Assembly: GCF_937891315.1 (NCBI RefSeq)
Contig: NZ_CALAGI010000015.1
Span: 1-47,105, forward strand
Direction of reading: 5' to 3'
Source: an uncultured Amaricoccus sp.
Lineage (GTDB): Bacteria > Pseudomonadota > Alphaproteobacteria > Rhodobacterales > Rhodobacteraceae
Length of the DNA stretch: 47,105 nt
The position numbers and the translations under genes are program-made. Position 1 is the stretch's first letter; each line of letters opens with the position of its first letter. The notes under the pieces were generated by a model. The model did no database searches and was not told the DNA's origin. It saw only the letters and a list, made by a program, of their open reading frames with translations. Shown here in pieces: positions 31,965 to 40,216 of the stretch.

Positions 31965-31980
31965 TGGCATGGCTCTTGCT
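31965..31980 (+). promoter_or_regulatory. Sigma-54 promoter of the monooxygenase operon
   Basis: TGGCATGGCTCTTGCT fits TGGCAC-N5-TTGCW with one mismatch and the exact ten-base spacing between GG and GC. Transcription should begin near 31991, giving an untranslated leader of about 230 bases before ATG 32221, in which I see no convincing ORF. Confidence 0.88.
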
Positions 31981-32220
31981 TTGTGGGGGGTACAAGAAGC
32001 CCATCGGGTCGGGAGGCCCGGTGCCACAAGAACGAAGGGGAGGCCGAGGGAAAGGACAGCGGCGATGCGCCGTGCCCGATCCTTCCACCGACACCTTTGC
32101 CGGATCCACCGAACGGATGGTCGCGAGAAGCCACCTCCGCTCGAACCACGACTGGCGGCGAACGCCGCGATGGCCGGGCCCGGAGGGGGTCGCGGCGTAA
32201 CAGGTGGAGGCTTTCCGACG

Positions 32221-33888
32221 ATGACGTCCCTGACGTTGAACAAGATCACCTCGCAGCGGGGCATCTCCGTGGGCGAGGCGACGAAGAAGATTTCCGATCT
32301 CGGGTGGAACCCCACCTACGTCCAGGAAGCGAACACGTTTCCCACGGACTACAAGATCGCCAAGGCGCCGCGCGACCCGATGAAGCAGGTCCTGCGGTCC
32401 TACTTCCCGATGCAGGAGGAGAAGGACAACCGCGTCTACGGCGCGCTCGACGCGGCGCTGCGGGGCGACATGTTCCGCAATGTCGAGCCGCGCTGGGTCG
32501 AGTGGATGAAGCTCTTCCTCGCGATCATCCCCTTCCCGGAGATCTCGGCCGCGCGCTCGATGGCGATGGTCGCGCGGCTGGCGCCGGGCGAGGATCTGCG
32601 CACCGGCTTCACCATGCAGATGGTCGACGAGTTCCGCCATTCCACGATTCAGATGAACCTGAAGAAGTGGTACATGGAGAACTACATCGACCCGGCCGGC
32701 TTCGACATCACCGAGGAAGCCTTCGGCAAGTGCTACGCCACCACCATCGGCCGGCAGTTCGGCGAGGGCTTCATCACCGGCGACACCATGACCGCCGCCT
32801 GCATGTACCTGACCGTCGTGGCCGAGACCGCGTTCACCAACACGCTTTTCGTCGCCATGCCGTCCGAGGCCGCCCGTAACGGCGACTACGCCCTGCCGAC
32901 GGTGTTCCTCTCCGTCCAGTCCGACGAGAGCCGGCACATCGGCAACGGCCACTCGCTGCTGATGGCCGCGCTGAAGGAGCCGGAGAACCACCTCCTGCTG
33001 GAGCGCGACCTGCGCTACGCCTTCTGGCAGAACCACGCCATCGTCGACGCGGCGGTCGGCACGTTCATCGAGTACGGCACCACCAACCGCGACAAGAACA
33101 AGGACTCCTACGCGGAGATGTGGCACCGGTGGATCTTCGAGGACTACTACCGGACCTACATGCTGCCGCTCGAGAAATACGGCGTGAAGGTCCATCACGA
33201 CGACGTCCACGAGGCCTGGAACCGCATCACCAAGAAGCACTATGTCCACAAGGTGGCGCAGTTCTTCGCGGTCGGCTGGCCGGTGAACTTCTGGCGGATC
33301 GAGGCGCAGCGCGACGCCGACTTCGAGTGGTTCGAGGCGAAGTACCCGGGCTGGTACAACGAGTTCGGCGAGTTCTGGAAGTGGTATGACAAGCTGTCGA
33401 AGCCGGGCCAGAAGATCGTCACCTTCAACGAGGAAGTCGGCTACGTCTATCCGCACCGCTGCTGGTCGTGCCTCGTCCCCTGCCTGATCCGCGAGGACAT
33501 GGTGGTCGACGAGATCGACGGGCAACTCCACACCTTCGCCCATGAGCTCGACCGCTGGACCGCCGTCGAGGCCTTCTCGAACGAGTACAAGGGCCGACCG
33601 ACGCCGGCGATGGGCAAGTTCTCCGGCAAGCGCGAGTGGGAGACGCTCTATCACGGCTGGGATCTCGCGGACGCGATCAAGGACCTCAACTTCGTCCGGC
33701 AGGACGGCAAGACCCTGGTGCCGCAGCCACACCTGCGGTTCGACGACAAGGACATGTGGACGCTCGACGACGTGCGTGGCCACACGCTGATGTCGCCGCT
33801 CACGCTGCTCCGGGAGATGACCCCGGAGGCGCGCGAGAAGCACCTGGCGGAGTATCGGGCCGGCTTCACGATCAATCCGTGCAACTGA
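32221..33888 (+). CDS. prmA: Propane-type soluble di-iron monooxygenase, hydroxylase alpha subunit
   Basis: 555 residues. Catalytic subunit that binds the di-iron centre and hydroxylates short alkanes or related small molecules with O2. All six iron ligands are present: Glu107, Glu137 and His140 in DEFRH, Glu202, Glu236 and His239 in DESRH. Their spacing (30, 33, 95, 129, 132) equals that in methane monooxygenase MmoX. Gene order alpha-reductase-beta-coupling, the downstream amidohydrolase and GroEL-like genes place it with the propane monooxygenase group (Prm/MimA), although other substrates (acetone, phenol, cyclic ethers) are reported in relatives. GGAGG ten bases upstream supports ATG 32221. 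It has a sigma-54 promoter and a long leader; strong hairpins follow it. Confidence 0.96.
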   Translation: MTSLTLNKITSQRGISVGEATKKISDLGWNPTYVQEANTFPTDYKIAKAPRDPMKQVLRSYFPMQEEKDNRVYGALDAALRGDMFRNVEPRWVEWMKLFLAIIPFPEISAARSMAMVARLAPGEDLRTGFTMQMVDEFRHSTIQMNLKKWYMENYIDPAGFDITEEAFGKCYATTIGRQFGEGFITGDTMTAACMYLTVVAETAFTNTLFVAMPSEAARNGDYALPTVFLSVQSDESRHIGNGHSLLMAALKEPENHLLLERDLRYAFWQNHAIVDAAVGTFIEYGTTNRDKNKDSYAEMWHRWIFEDYYRTYMLPLEKYGVKVHHDDVHEAWNRITKKHYVHKVAQFFAVGWPVNFWRIEAQRDADFEWFEAKYPGWYNEFGEFWKWYDKLSKPGQKIVTFNEEVGYVYPHRCWSCLVPCLIREDMVVDEIDGQLHTFAHELDRWTAVEAFSNEYKGRPTPAMGKFSGKREWETLYHGWDLADAIKDLNFVRQDGKTLVPQPHLRFDDKDMWTLDDVRGHTLMSPLTLLREMTPEAREKHLAEYRAGFTINPCN

Positions 33889-33902
33889 CCCCGGCCGCGA
33901 CA

Positions 33903-33979
33903 CCTGCCCGCTGACGGCGGGCGGTCCAAGGCAAAATGCGAATGCCAAGCCAACCTTCCCCGCGCAAACGCGGGGAAGG
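33903..33979 (+). promoter_or_regulatory. Two hairpins between monooxygenase alpha and reductase genes
   Basis: The first stem is GCCCGC/GCGGGC (33906-33922), extendable by CC/GG past a bulged T. The second is a perfect 11-bp stem, CCTTCCCCGCG (33954-33964) and CGCGGGGAAGG (33969-33979), with a four-base CAAA loop. They fill the 123-base space before the reductase start. No T-run follows, so they more likely protect the upstream message or attenuate read-through than terminate fully. Confidence 0.75.
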
Positions 33980-34011
33980 ACCAGGAAAGCAGTGGAAGCG
34001 AGGCAAAGGGA

Positions 34012-35082
34012 ATGAGCCATACGGTCCGCCTGGAACCCGTCGGTGTCGAATTCGAGGTCGAGGATGGCGAGACGGTCCTCAACGCCGCCTTCCGTCAGGG
34101 CATCGCCCTGCCGCATGGCTGCAAGGAGGGCCAGTGCTCGGCCTGCAAATGCATCCTGAACGAGGGCGAGGTCGATCTGCTCAAATACTCGACCTTCGCG
34201 CTCAACGACATGGAGCGCGAGAGTGGGCACATCCTGCTCTGCCGGTCGATCGCCTATTCGGACATGGAAGTGGAACTCCTCAACTACGACGAGGAGATCC
34301 TGGCCAAGGCGATCGCGGTGAAAACCTTCCAGGGTCATGTCACCGAGATCGAGAAGCTGACCCATGATATCCGGGGCATCTCCATCGAGATCAACGCACC
34401 GATCAAGTTCTGGGCCGGGCAATATGTCGATATCACCGTCACAACCGAAGAAGGGGAGACGATTACGCGCTCGTTTTCCATGGCAAATACGCCGGAGCAA
34501 GCCGAAACCCTGCGCTTCATCATCAAGAAATACCCCGAAGGACGCTTCTCCGGAGAGCTCGATTCCGGAGGCATCCGGGTCGGCGCCGCTGTCAGCGTCA
34601 CCGGACCCTACGGCACCTGCTTCCGGCGGGAGAACCGAGAGGGACCGGTCGTGATGGTGGCGGCGGGCTCGGGCCTCTCGCCGGTCTGGTCGATCCTGCA
34701 CGACCATGTCGCCAGCGGCGAGGAGCGCGAGGTCTTCTTCTTCTACGGCGCGCGGACGCGGAACGATCTTTTCCATCTCGACCGGATCGCCGCGCTGACG
34801 GAGGCGAACCCCCTGGTCCATTTCATCCCGGTGCTCTCGCATGCCGACGAGGACGCGGAATGGACGGGCGCGCGGGGCTTTGTCCACGAGCGCGTCGCCG
34901 ACAAGCTCCGGGAGCTCGATCTCGACGGCGAAGGCGACGTCTATGCCTGCGGGCCGCCGCCGATGATCGACGCGCTGGAACCGGTCCTGTTCATGGCCGG
35001 CTTCGAACACGAGCGCATCCATTTCGACCGCTTCACGACTTCGACCAGCACCGCCTCGGGTCAGCTCGCGCCGGCCCGCTAG
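34012..35082 (+). CDS. prmB: Monooxygenase reductase (2Fe-2S, FAD, NAD(P)H)
   Basis: 356 residues. N-terminal plant-type ferredoxin domain with Cys37, Cys42, Cys45 and Cys77 (C-x4-C-x2-C-x31-C). FAD domain with ITRSFSMANTP and NAD(P)H domain with VVMVAAGSGLSPVWSIL and YACGPPPMIDALE. It passes electrons from NAD(P)H to the hydroxylase di-iron centre. AAAGGG just upstream supports ATG 34012. It lies downstream of two hairpins after the alpha gene, so it may be expressed at a lower level than alpha. Confidence 0.96.
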   Translation: MSHTVRLEPVGVEFEVEDGETVLNAAFRQGIALPHGCKEGQCSACKCILNEGEVDLLKYSTFALNDMERESGHILLCRSIAYSDMEVELLNYDEEILAKAIAVKTFQGHVTEIEKLTHDIRGISIEINAPIKFWAGQYVDITVTTEEGETITRSFSMANTPEQAETLRFIIKKYPEGRFSGELDSGGIRVGAAVSVTGPYGTCFRRENREGPVVMVAAGSGLSPVWSILHDHVASGEEREVFFFYGARTRNDLFHLDRIAALTEANPLVHFIPVLSHADEDAEWTGARGFVHERVADKLRELDLDGEGDVYACGPPPMIDALEPVLFMAGFEHERIHFDRFTTSTSTASGQLAPAR

Positions 35083-35122
35083 TCACAAGAATCCAGACAA
35101 CGGAACCAAGGAGCGAAACGTC

Positions 35123-36178
35123 ATGCCAGCCATCTCCAGTTCGGTCGGGTCGGGCGCGGCCGGAGCCGCCGTCTTCGCCGACAGCGACAGCCGCAAGTAC
35201 CGCTACTTCCAGCCGCGCGGCCAGCGCGCCACCCACTACGAGGACGTCACCGTCGATGTGCAGCCCGATCCCGAACGCTACCTGATCCAGAACTGGATCA
35301 TCGAGTTCGCCGACGGCAACGGCGCCTACGTGAAGGACAACACCCGGGCGCTGTCGTCCAACTGGCACGCCTTCCGCGCCCCCGACCAGGAGTGGGAGCG
35401 CACCCACTACCAGCGCCAGTCGAAGATCGAGACGATGGTGCAGTCGGTCATCCAGAACGCCCGCCGTTCCGGCGCCCACACCACCTTCGACAAGGCGTGG
35501 GTCAAGACGCTGCAGAACCATCTGGGCGCGTGGAAGCATGCCGAGTTCGGCCTCGGCACCTCGCTGATGCAGGCGCAGCGCTACGGCTACACCCAGATGA
35601 TCAACAACGCGACGCTGACCAACAGCTCGTACAAGCTGCGCCTCGCCCAGGACATCACCCTCTACCTCGCCGAGATCGGCATGGACATTCCCGGTTGGGA
35701 CGACGGCGCCGGCAAGGAGCGCTGGCTCACCGACGAGAAGTGGCAGGGCACCCGTGAGGCGATCGAGACGATCATGGGGACCACCGACTATCTGGAGCAG
35801 TATTTCGCCACCAACATCGTCTTCGAGCCGCTCGTCGGCGAACTCTTCCGCTCCGGCTTCCTGATGCGGGTCGCGGCGGCCAACAACGACTTCGTGACCC
35901 CACCGGTGATCTCGGCCGCCGAGGCCGACTACGAGCGCAACCTCGCGAACACGATCGACCTCGTCTACCTGCTCGCCAACGACGAACAGCATGGCGAGCA
36001 CAACCGCGCCCTCTTCAGGGCGTGGCTGAAAATCCACCGCCCGCTCGCCGAGAAGGCGGCGCGGGGGCTCCAGCCGATCTGGTCGGAGCCGCACTCCAAG
36101 CCCGTCTCGTTCGAGGACGTGCGGGCACAGTCCGAGGAACGGATCGGCCAGATCCTCGGCGAACTCGGGCTCAATTGA
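35123..36178 (+). CDS. prmC: Monooxygenase hydroxylase beta subunit
   Basis: 351 residues. Ferritin-like fold related to alpha but without the DExRH iron ligands. Typical blocks are RKYRYFQPRGQRATHYEDVTVDVQPDPERYL, QEWERTHYQRQSKIETMVQSVI and YEAT-like beta contacts later (DYERNLANTIDLVYLLANDEQHGEHNR). It forms the hydroxylase dimer with alpha. AAGGAG precedes ATG 35123. It is followed by the coupling-protein gene after 12 bases. Confidence 0.94.
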   Translation: MPAISSSVGSGAAGAAVFADSDSRKYRYFQPRGQRATHYEDVTVDVQPDPERYLIQNWIIEFADGNGAYVKDNTRALSSNWHAFRAPDQEWERTHYQRQSKIETMVQSVIQNARRSGAHTTFDKAWVKTLQNHLGAWKHAEFGLGTSLMQAQRYGYTQMINNATLTNSSYKLRLAQDITLYLAEIGMDIPGWDDGAGKERWLTDEKWQGTREAIETIMGTTDYLEQYFATNIVFEPLVGELFRSGFLMRVAAANNDFVTPPVISAAEADYERNLANTIDLVYLLANDEQHGEHNRALFRAWLKIHRPLAEKAARGLQPIWSEPHSKPVSFEDVRAQSEERIGQILGELGLN

Positions 36179-36190
36179 GGAGACGGACAG

Positions 36191-36568
36191 ATGTCGACTG
36201 AGACTGCGAAGCGCGACTCCGGCCACCACGACAACATCTTCAAGTCGATGAAGGACATCACCTTCGAGCAGACCATCTCGCATCAGTGCGGGGTGACCAT
36301 GAGCGACTCCGTCGAGGCCCGCGCCATTGCCGAGTTCATGGGTTCGAAGGAAGGCGTGACCGTCACCTACCAGCCGGCGCTGATCCGCATCGACGGCGAC
36401 GGCAAGCTGATCTTCAAGATGGACGAGATCAGTGACTTTCTCGGCCGCGAAATGACGGCTGAGATCTTCGAGGTCAACACCTCGACCCACTACGGCCGCA
36501 TGGTCCGCGTCGACGACAACACCGTCATCCTGTTCGGCAACATGGACGAGGTGATGGAGTTCATCTGA
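36191..36568 (+). CDS. prmD: Monooxygenase coupling (effector) protein
   Basis: 125 residues of the MmoB/DmpM family: cofactor-free proteins that bind the hydroxylase and couple electron transfer to substrate oxidation. The core SVEARAIAEFMGSKEGVTVTYQPALIRIDGDGKLIFKMDEIS matches the family, preceded by a 35-residue tail rich in charged residues, probably flexible. GGAGACGG precedes ATG 36191. It is the last of the four structural genes. Confidence 0.93.
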   Translation: MSTETAKRDSGHHDNIFKSMKDITFEQTISHQCGVTMSDSVEARAIAEFMGSKEGVTVTYQPALIRIDGDGKLIFKMDEISDFLGREMTAEIFEVNTSTHYGRMVRVDDNTVILFGNMDEVMEFI

Positions 36569-36583
36569 CCAGGATCGCGACGG

Positions 36584-36609
36584 GGCGGCGGGGCAGGGTT
36601 CCCGCCGCC
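36584..36609 (+). promoter_or_regulatory. 9-bp hairpin between coupling protein and amidohydrolase genes
   Basis: GGCGGCGGG (36584-36592) pairs perfectly with CCCGCCGCC (36601-36609) over an eight-base loop. It starts 16 bases after the prmD stop. There is no T-run. It may mark a processing or attenuation point between the structural genes and the accessory genes of the same transcript. Confidence 0.65.
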
Positions 36610-36665
36610 GGCATCACCGCGTCAGGCGGACCAGACAAGCCAAACCCGGGTATGGGAGGAAAGCC

Positions 36666-37688
36666 ATGTATATCACACCGGAAGGCAAGGAAATCTTCGT
36701 CGTCGATGGCCACATCCATTTCTGGGACGGCAGCCCGGAGAACCAGCGGAACATCCACGGCAAGCAGTTCATCGAATGCTTCTACGGCTATCACACCGCG
36801 CTCAGCCCCAAGGAGGAGCTGTGGGAACTGTCGCATTTCGAGAAGCAGACGCCCGACGATCTCTACCGGGATCTGTTCATCGACGGTCCGGATGACATGG
36901 CGATCATTCAGACCACGGTGCTGAAGGACTTCTTCACGAACGGCTTCGGCTGCATCGAACGCTCGACCGAGATGGCCCAGCGCGCGAAGGACCGGTTCAT
37001 CATCAATGGCTCCTTCGATCCGCGCGATGGCGAGGCGGCGCTCGAATACATCCACTACATGAAGGAGACCTACGACATTCAGGGCGTGAAGATGTACACG
37101 GCCGAATGGAAGGGTGACAGCAAGGGCTGGAAGCTGAACGACCCGGCGGCCTATCGCTGCTTCGAGCTCTGCGACAAGCTCGGGATCCGAAATGTCCATG
37201 TCCACAAGGGGCCGACGATCATCCCGCTCAACAAGGACGCCTTCGACGTCCATGACGTGGATTATGTCGCGACCGATTTCCAGGGCCTCAACTTCATCGT
37301 CGAACACTGCGGGCTGCCGCGGCTCGACGATTTCTGCTGGATCGCGGTGCAGGAAACCAACGTCTATGGCGGGCTCGCCGTGGCACTGCCCTTCATTCAT
37401 TCGCGGCCGCGATATTTCGGCGAAGTCATGGCCGAGCTTCTGTTCTGGCTCGGGCCGGACAAGCTGCTCTTCGCGTCCGACTATGCGATCTGGACGCCGA
37501 AATGGCTGGTCGAGAAGTTCTGGAACTACCAGATCCCCGAGGATATCGCCGCTGAGCGCGGGGTGCAGCTGACCGACGAGATCAAGGAAAAGATCCTCGG
37601 ACTGAACGCGGCGCGGCTCTACGGCGTCGATGTCGAGGCGAAGAAGGCGAAGCTGCGCGCCGATCCGGTGCGGATCGCGGCGGAGTGA
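36666..37688 (+). CDS. Amidohydrolase family protein of the propane monooxygenase cluster
   Basis: 340 residues, amidohydrolase-2 (TIM-barrel metal-dependent hydrolase/decarboxylase) fold. Metal-site motifs are FVVDGHIHFW (His16, His18), NVHVHKGP, FIVEHCGLPRLDDF and LLFASDYAIW. A homologue is found at this place in most propane monooxygenase clusters, downstream of the coupling protein. Its reaction is unknown, and a role in maturation or in metabolism of a downstream product has been considered. GGGAGG precedes ATG 36666. Its stop overlaps the next start (TGATG). Confidence 0.9.
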   Translation: MYITPEGKEIFVVDGHIHFWDGSPENQRNIHGKQFIECFYGYHTALSPKEELWELSHFEKQTPDDLYRDLFIDGPDDMAIIQTTVLKDFFTNGFGCIERSTEMAQRAKDRFIINGSFDPRDGEAALEYIHYMKETYDIQGVKMYTAEWKGDSKGWKLNDPAAYRCFELCDKLGIRNVHVHKGPTIIPLNKDAFDVHDVDYVATDFQGLNFIVEHCGLPRLDDFCWIAVQETNVYGGLAVALPFIHSRPRYFGEVMAELLFWLGPDKLLFASDYAIWTPKWLVEKFWNYQIPEDIAAERGVQLTDEIKEKILGLNAARLYGVDVEAKKAKLRADPVRIAAE

Positions 37689-38470
37689 TGGCGATGCGCG
37701 ATGCCTTCGAGGCCGAGGTCTGGCGGGTACTGGAAAGGGTCGCCGACCCGGAGCTCGACGAGCCGATCACCGAGATGGGCTTCGTCGAGGCGGTCGGGAT
37801 CGAGGGCGGCGAGGTAGCCGTCACCTTCCGGCTGCCGACCTACTGGTGCTCTCCGAACTTCGCCTTCCTGATGGCCGAGGGCATCGTGCGCGAATTGGCG
37901 TCGCTGCCCTGGGTCACGCAAGGCCGGGTTCGGCTTGAGGATCACATGTACGCCGATGAGGTGAACGCGGCCGTCAATGGCGGCCGCGGCTTCGACGAGA
38001 CCTTCGCCGCGCTTTGCGACGGGGCCGATCTCGCGGAACTGCGCGAGACCTTCGAAGTGAAGGCCTTCCAGCGGCGGCAGGAGGCTGTCCTGCTGCGGTT
38101 GCGCGCGCTCGGCTATTCGGACGCGGCGATCGTGACGATGACGCTGCGCCAGCTCGAGGCGATCAATATGGGCGACGGCGAGGCGGTGGCGTGGCGGTCG
38201 CGCTATCGCGAGCTTCTGGTGCGGCGGGGCCTCGCCCGCTGGCCCGGGGATCTCGCGTTCCGCGCCGCCCGGGGCGAGACGCTGACGGCGGACGGGCTCG
38301 GCGCGCATCTCGCCGAGGCGCGGCGGGTGCGGCTCAACATGGAGTTCAACGGCGCGCTCTGCCGGGGGCTCAAATCCACGCGCTACAAGGAAGTGGCGGC
38401 CGTCGATGGCGAGCCGACGCTGGTTGATTTCATTCAGGGGCGGGTGCCGGCGCGGGCGGAGGCTCGCTAG
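37688..38470 (+). CDS. MIP18/DUF59-type metal-cluster assembly protein with C-terminal extension
   Basis: 260 residues. The first ~100 residues form a DUF59 (MIP18-like) domain: VLERVADPELDEPITEMGFVEAVGIEGGEVAVTF, then LPTYWCSPNFAFLMAEG with the conserved Cys54. Residues about 110-260 are an Arg-rich helical extension with no domain I recognise (FQRRQEAVLLRLRALGYSDAAIV, LNMEFNGALCRGLKSTRYKEV). DUF59 proteins help insert Fe-S or other metal centres. Here it probably supports iron loading of the hydroxylase or the reductase cluster. ATG 37688 overlaps the previous stop; ATG 37694 has GGAG at better spacing. Confidence 0.85.
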   Translation: MAMRDAFEAEVWRVLERVADPELDEPITEMGFVEAVGIEGGEVAVTFRLPTYWCSPNFAFLMAEGIVRELASLPWVTQGRVRLEDHMYADEVNAAVNGGRGFDETFAALCDGADLAELRETFEVKAFQRRQEAVLLRLRALGYSDAAIVTMTLRQLEAINMGDGEAVAWRSRYRELLVRRGLARWPGDLAFRAARGETLTADGLGAHLAEARRVRLNMEFNGALCRGLKSTRYKEVAAVDGEPTLVDFIQGRVPARAEAR

Positions 38471-38537
38471 CCCGCCGCGCCGCCGGGATCCTGACAACAA
38501 GGCAAGACGCCGCCCGGAGGTGGCGCACGGAGGAAGC

Positions 38538-40169
38538 ATGTCCAAGATCATGATCCACAATTCCGAGGCGCGGCGGGCGCTCGCCCGCGGCGTCTCGAAG
38601 CTCGCGGCGGCGGTCGAGCCGACGCTGGGGCCGAAGGGGATGAATACGATGATCGACCGTCCCATCGGCACGCCGATGGTGACGCGCGACGGCGTGTCGA
38701 TCGCCAGCGAGATCGAACTTTTCGACCGGTTCGAGAACATGGGCGCCCAGGTGGTGCGCGAGGTCTCGATGCAGACAAACGAGGTGGCGGGCGACGGGAC
38801 GACGACCGCCATCGTGCTGGCGAACGCGCTGGTCCAGGGCGGGGTCGCCGCCAGCGAGCGGGGGGCGAAGACCGTCGATCTCTGCCGCGGCATCGATCTC
38901 GCGGTCGGTCGGGTGGTCGCGGCCCTGCGGGCGTCGGCGAAGCCGGCCAGGGCGAACGGCGCGCTGACGGCGGTCGCGACGATCGCGGCGACGGAGCCGA
39001 AGCTCGGCGCGCTGGTCGCCCAGGCTTTCGAGCGGGTCGGCGCCGACGGGGTGATCACCACCGACTTCAGCGTGACGACCGAGACCCTGCTCGACGTGGT
39101 CGAGGGGATGAGCTTCGACCGGGGCTATCTCTCTCACCACATGGTCACCGACCAGGAGAAGATGGAGGCGGTGCTCGACCGGCCGCTGATCCTGATGACC
39201 GATCTCAAGATCAAGGATCCGGCGTCGCTCGACGGCGTACGCGGGATCGCGGAGGCTGAAGGGCGACCGCTGCTGATCATCGCCGAGGAAGTCTCGCCCG
39301 AGGTGGTGGTGACGCTGCTCGGCAAGTCGGGCGTCGGCAAGTATCTGGTGGTGCATCCGCCGGAATACGGCCATTGGCGCAAGGCGCTGATGGAAGATCT
39401 CGCCATCCTGACCGGCGGGCGCGTGGTGGCGCGTGATCTTGGCGGGCGGATCGAGGACGTGACGCGCGAGGATCTCGGCGCCGCCGAGCGGGCGCGGACC
39501 AGCGCCTCGCATACCTCGATCGTACGCGGCGAGGGCGATCCCGCCGCGATCGTCGCCCGCCGGGCGCAGGTGCAGCGGCAGTACGAGGCGGCGCCGCCGA
39601 ACATCGAGCAGGACAAGCTGCGCGAGCGGGTGGCCAAGCTGTCGGGTGGGACGGCGGTGCTCTATGCCGGCGGCGTGACGCCGGTCGAGCAGAAGCGCAC
39701 GATCCAGCTCATCGAGGATTCGCTCGCCGCGGTTCGCGCCGCGATCGAGGAGGGCGTGGTCGCCGGCGGCGGCGTGGCGCTGGCCCAGATCGGACCGGTG
39801 GTCGATCAGGCGATCGCGGACTCCTCCGGCGACGTCGCCGAGGGTGCGCGGCTGGTGCGATCGGTGCTGACCCGGCCGCTCTGGCGCATCGTGACGAACT
39901 CGGGTGGCGACGCGGAAAGTGTCGTCGCACAGGTTTCGCGGGTGAATGGCGGCTTCGGCTACGACGCCGCGATCGGCGACTTCGGCAATATGTACGAGGC
40001 CGGGATCATCGACCCGGTGCGTGTGACCTGCGCGGCGCTGGAGAACGCCGCCTCGGTGGCGAAGCTGATCCTCACCACCGAGACGCTGGTCGGCGACGTG
40101 GCCGAGGGCGAGGATCCGACCGCCGGCCCCGCCCTCGGCGGCGGCGCGGAGCTGCTCGGCCGGCCCTGA
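38538..40169 (+). CDS. prmG: GroEL-like chaperonin dedicated to the monooxygenase (MimG/PrmG type)
   Basis: 543 residues. Chaperonin 60 fold with ATP-site residues Asp51 (RDGVSIA), Asp86 in GDGTTTA and a conserved Asp in IEDSLAAVRAAIEEGVVAGGGVAL. It differs from housekeeping GroEL: the P-loop region reads LGPKGMNTMID and the C-terminal Gly-Met tail is missing, ending GGGAELLGRP. No groES gene is adjacent. In mycobacteria the equivalent MimG is required for soluble, active hydroxylase, so this protein most likely folds PrmA. GGAGG precedes ATG 38538. It is the last gene of the operon and ends at a strong hairpin. Confidence 0.93.
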   Translation: MSKIMIHNSEARRALARGVSKLAAAVEPTLGPKGMNTMIDRPIGTPMVTRDGVSIASEIELFDRFENMGAQVVREVSMQTNEVAGDGTTTAIVLANALVQGGVAASERGAKTVDLCRGIDLAVGRVVAALRASAKPARANGALTAVATIAATEPKLGALVAQAFERVGADGVITTDFSVTTETLLDVVEGMSFDRGYLSHHMVTDQEKMEAVLDRPLILMTDLKIKDPASLDGVRGIAEAEGRPLLIIAEEVSPEVVVTLLGKSGVGKYLVVHPPEYGHWRKALMEDLAILTGGRVVARDLGGRIEDVTREDLGAAERARTSASHTSIVRGEGDPAAIVARRAQVQRQYEAAPPNIEQDKLRERVAKLSGGTAVLYAGGVTPVEQKRTIQLIEDSLAAVRAAIEEGVVAGGGVALAQIGPVVDQAIADSSGDVAEGARLVRSVLTRPLWRIVTNSGGDAESVVAQVSRVNGGFGYDAAIGDFGNMYEAGIIDPVRVTCAALENAASVAKLILTTETLVGDVAEGEDPTAGPALGGGAELLGRP

Positions 40170-40178
40170 GCGACACGC

Positions 40179-40209
40179 CTCTGGCCGCGGCTCCGCGCCG
40201 CGGCCAGAG
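40179..40209. terminator. 12-bp perfect hairpin between convergent chaperonin and activator genes
   Basis: CTCTGGCCGCGG (40179-40190) and CCGCGGCCAGAG (40198-40209) are exact inverted repeats with a seven-base loop, located between two convergent stops. No T-run is present on either strand, so it may need Rho, but placement and symmetry fit a bidirectional transcript end. Confidence 0.75.
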
Positions 40210-40216
40210 TGGCGAC

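Noticed and set aside
31969..32220. N-terminal extension of prmA upstream of 32221
   Set aside because: It would begin inside the -24/-12 promoter; the family start and ribosome-binding site fit ATG 32221.
31960..35022. Open frame of about 1000 codons on the minus strand across prmA and prmB
   Set aside because: It is antisense to genes with complete di-iron and flavin motifs; its product has no domain and is biased to Asp, Arg and Val as expected from the complement of GC-rich codons.
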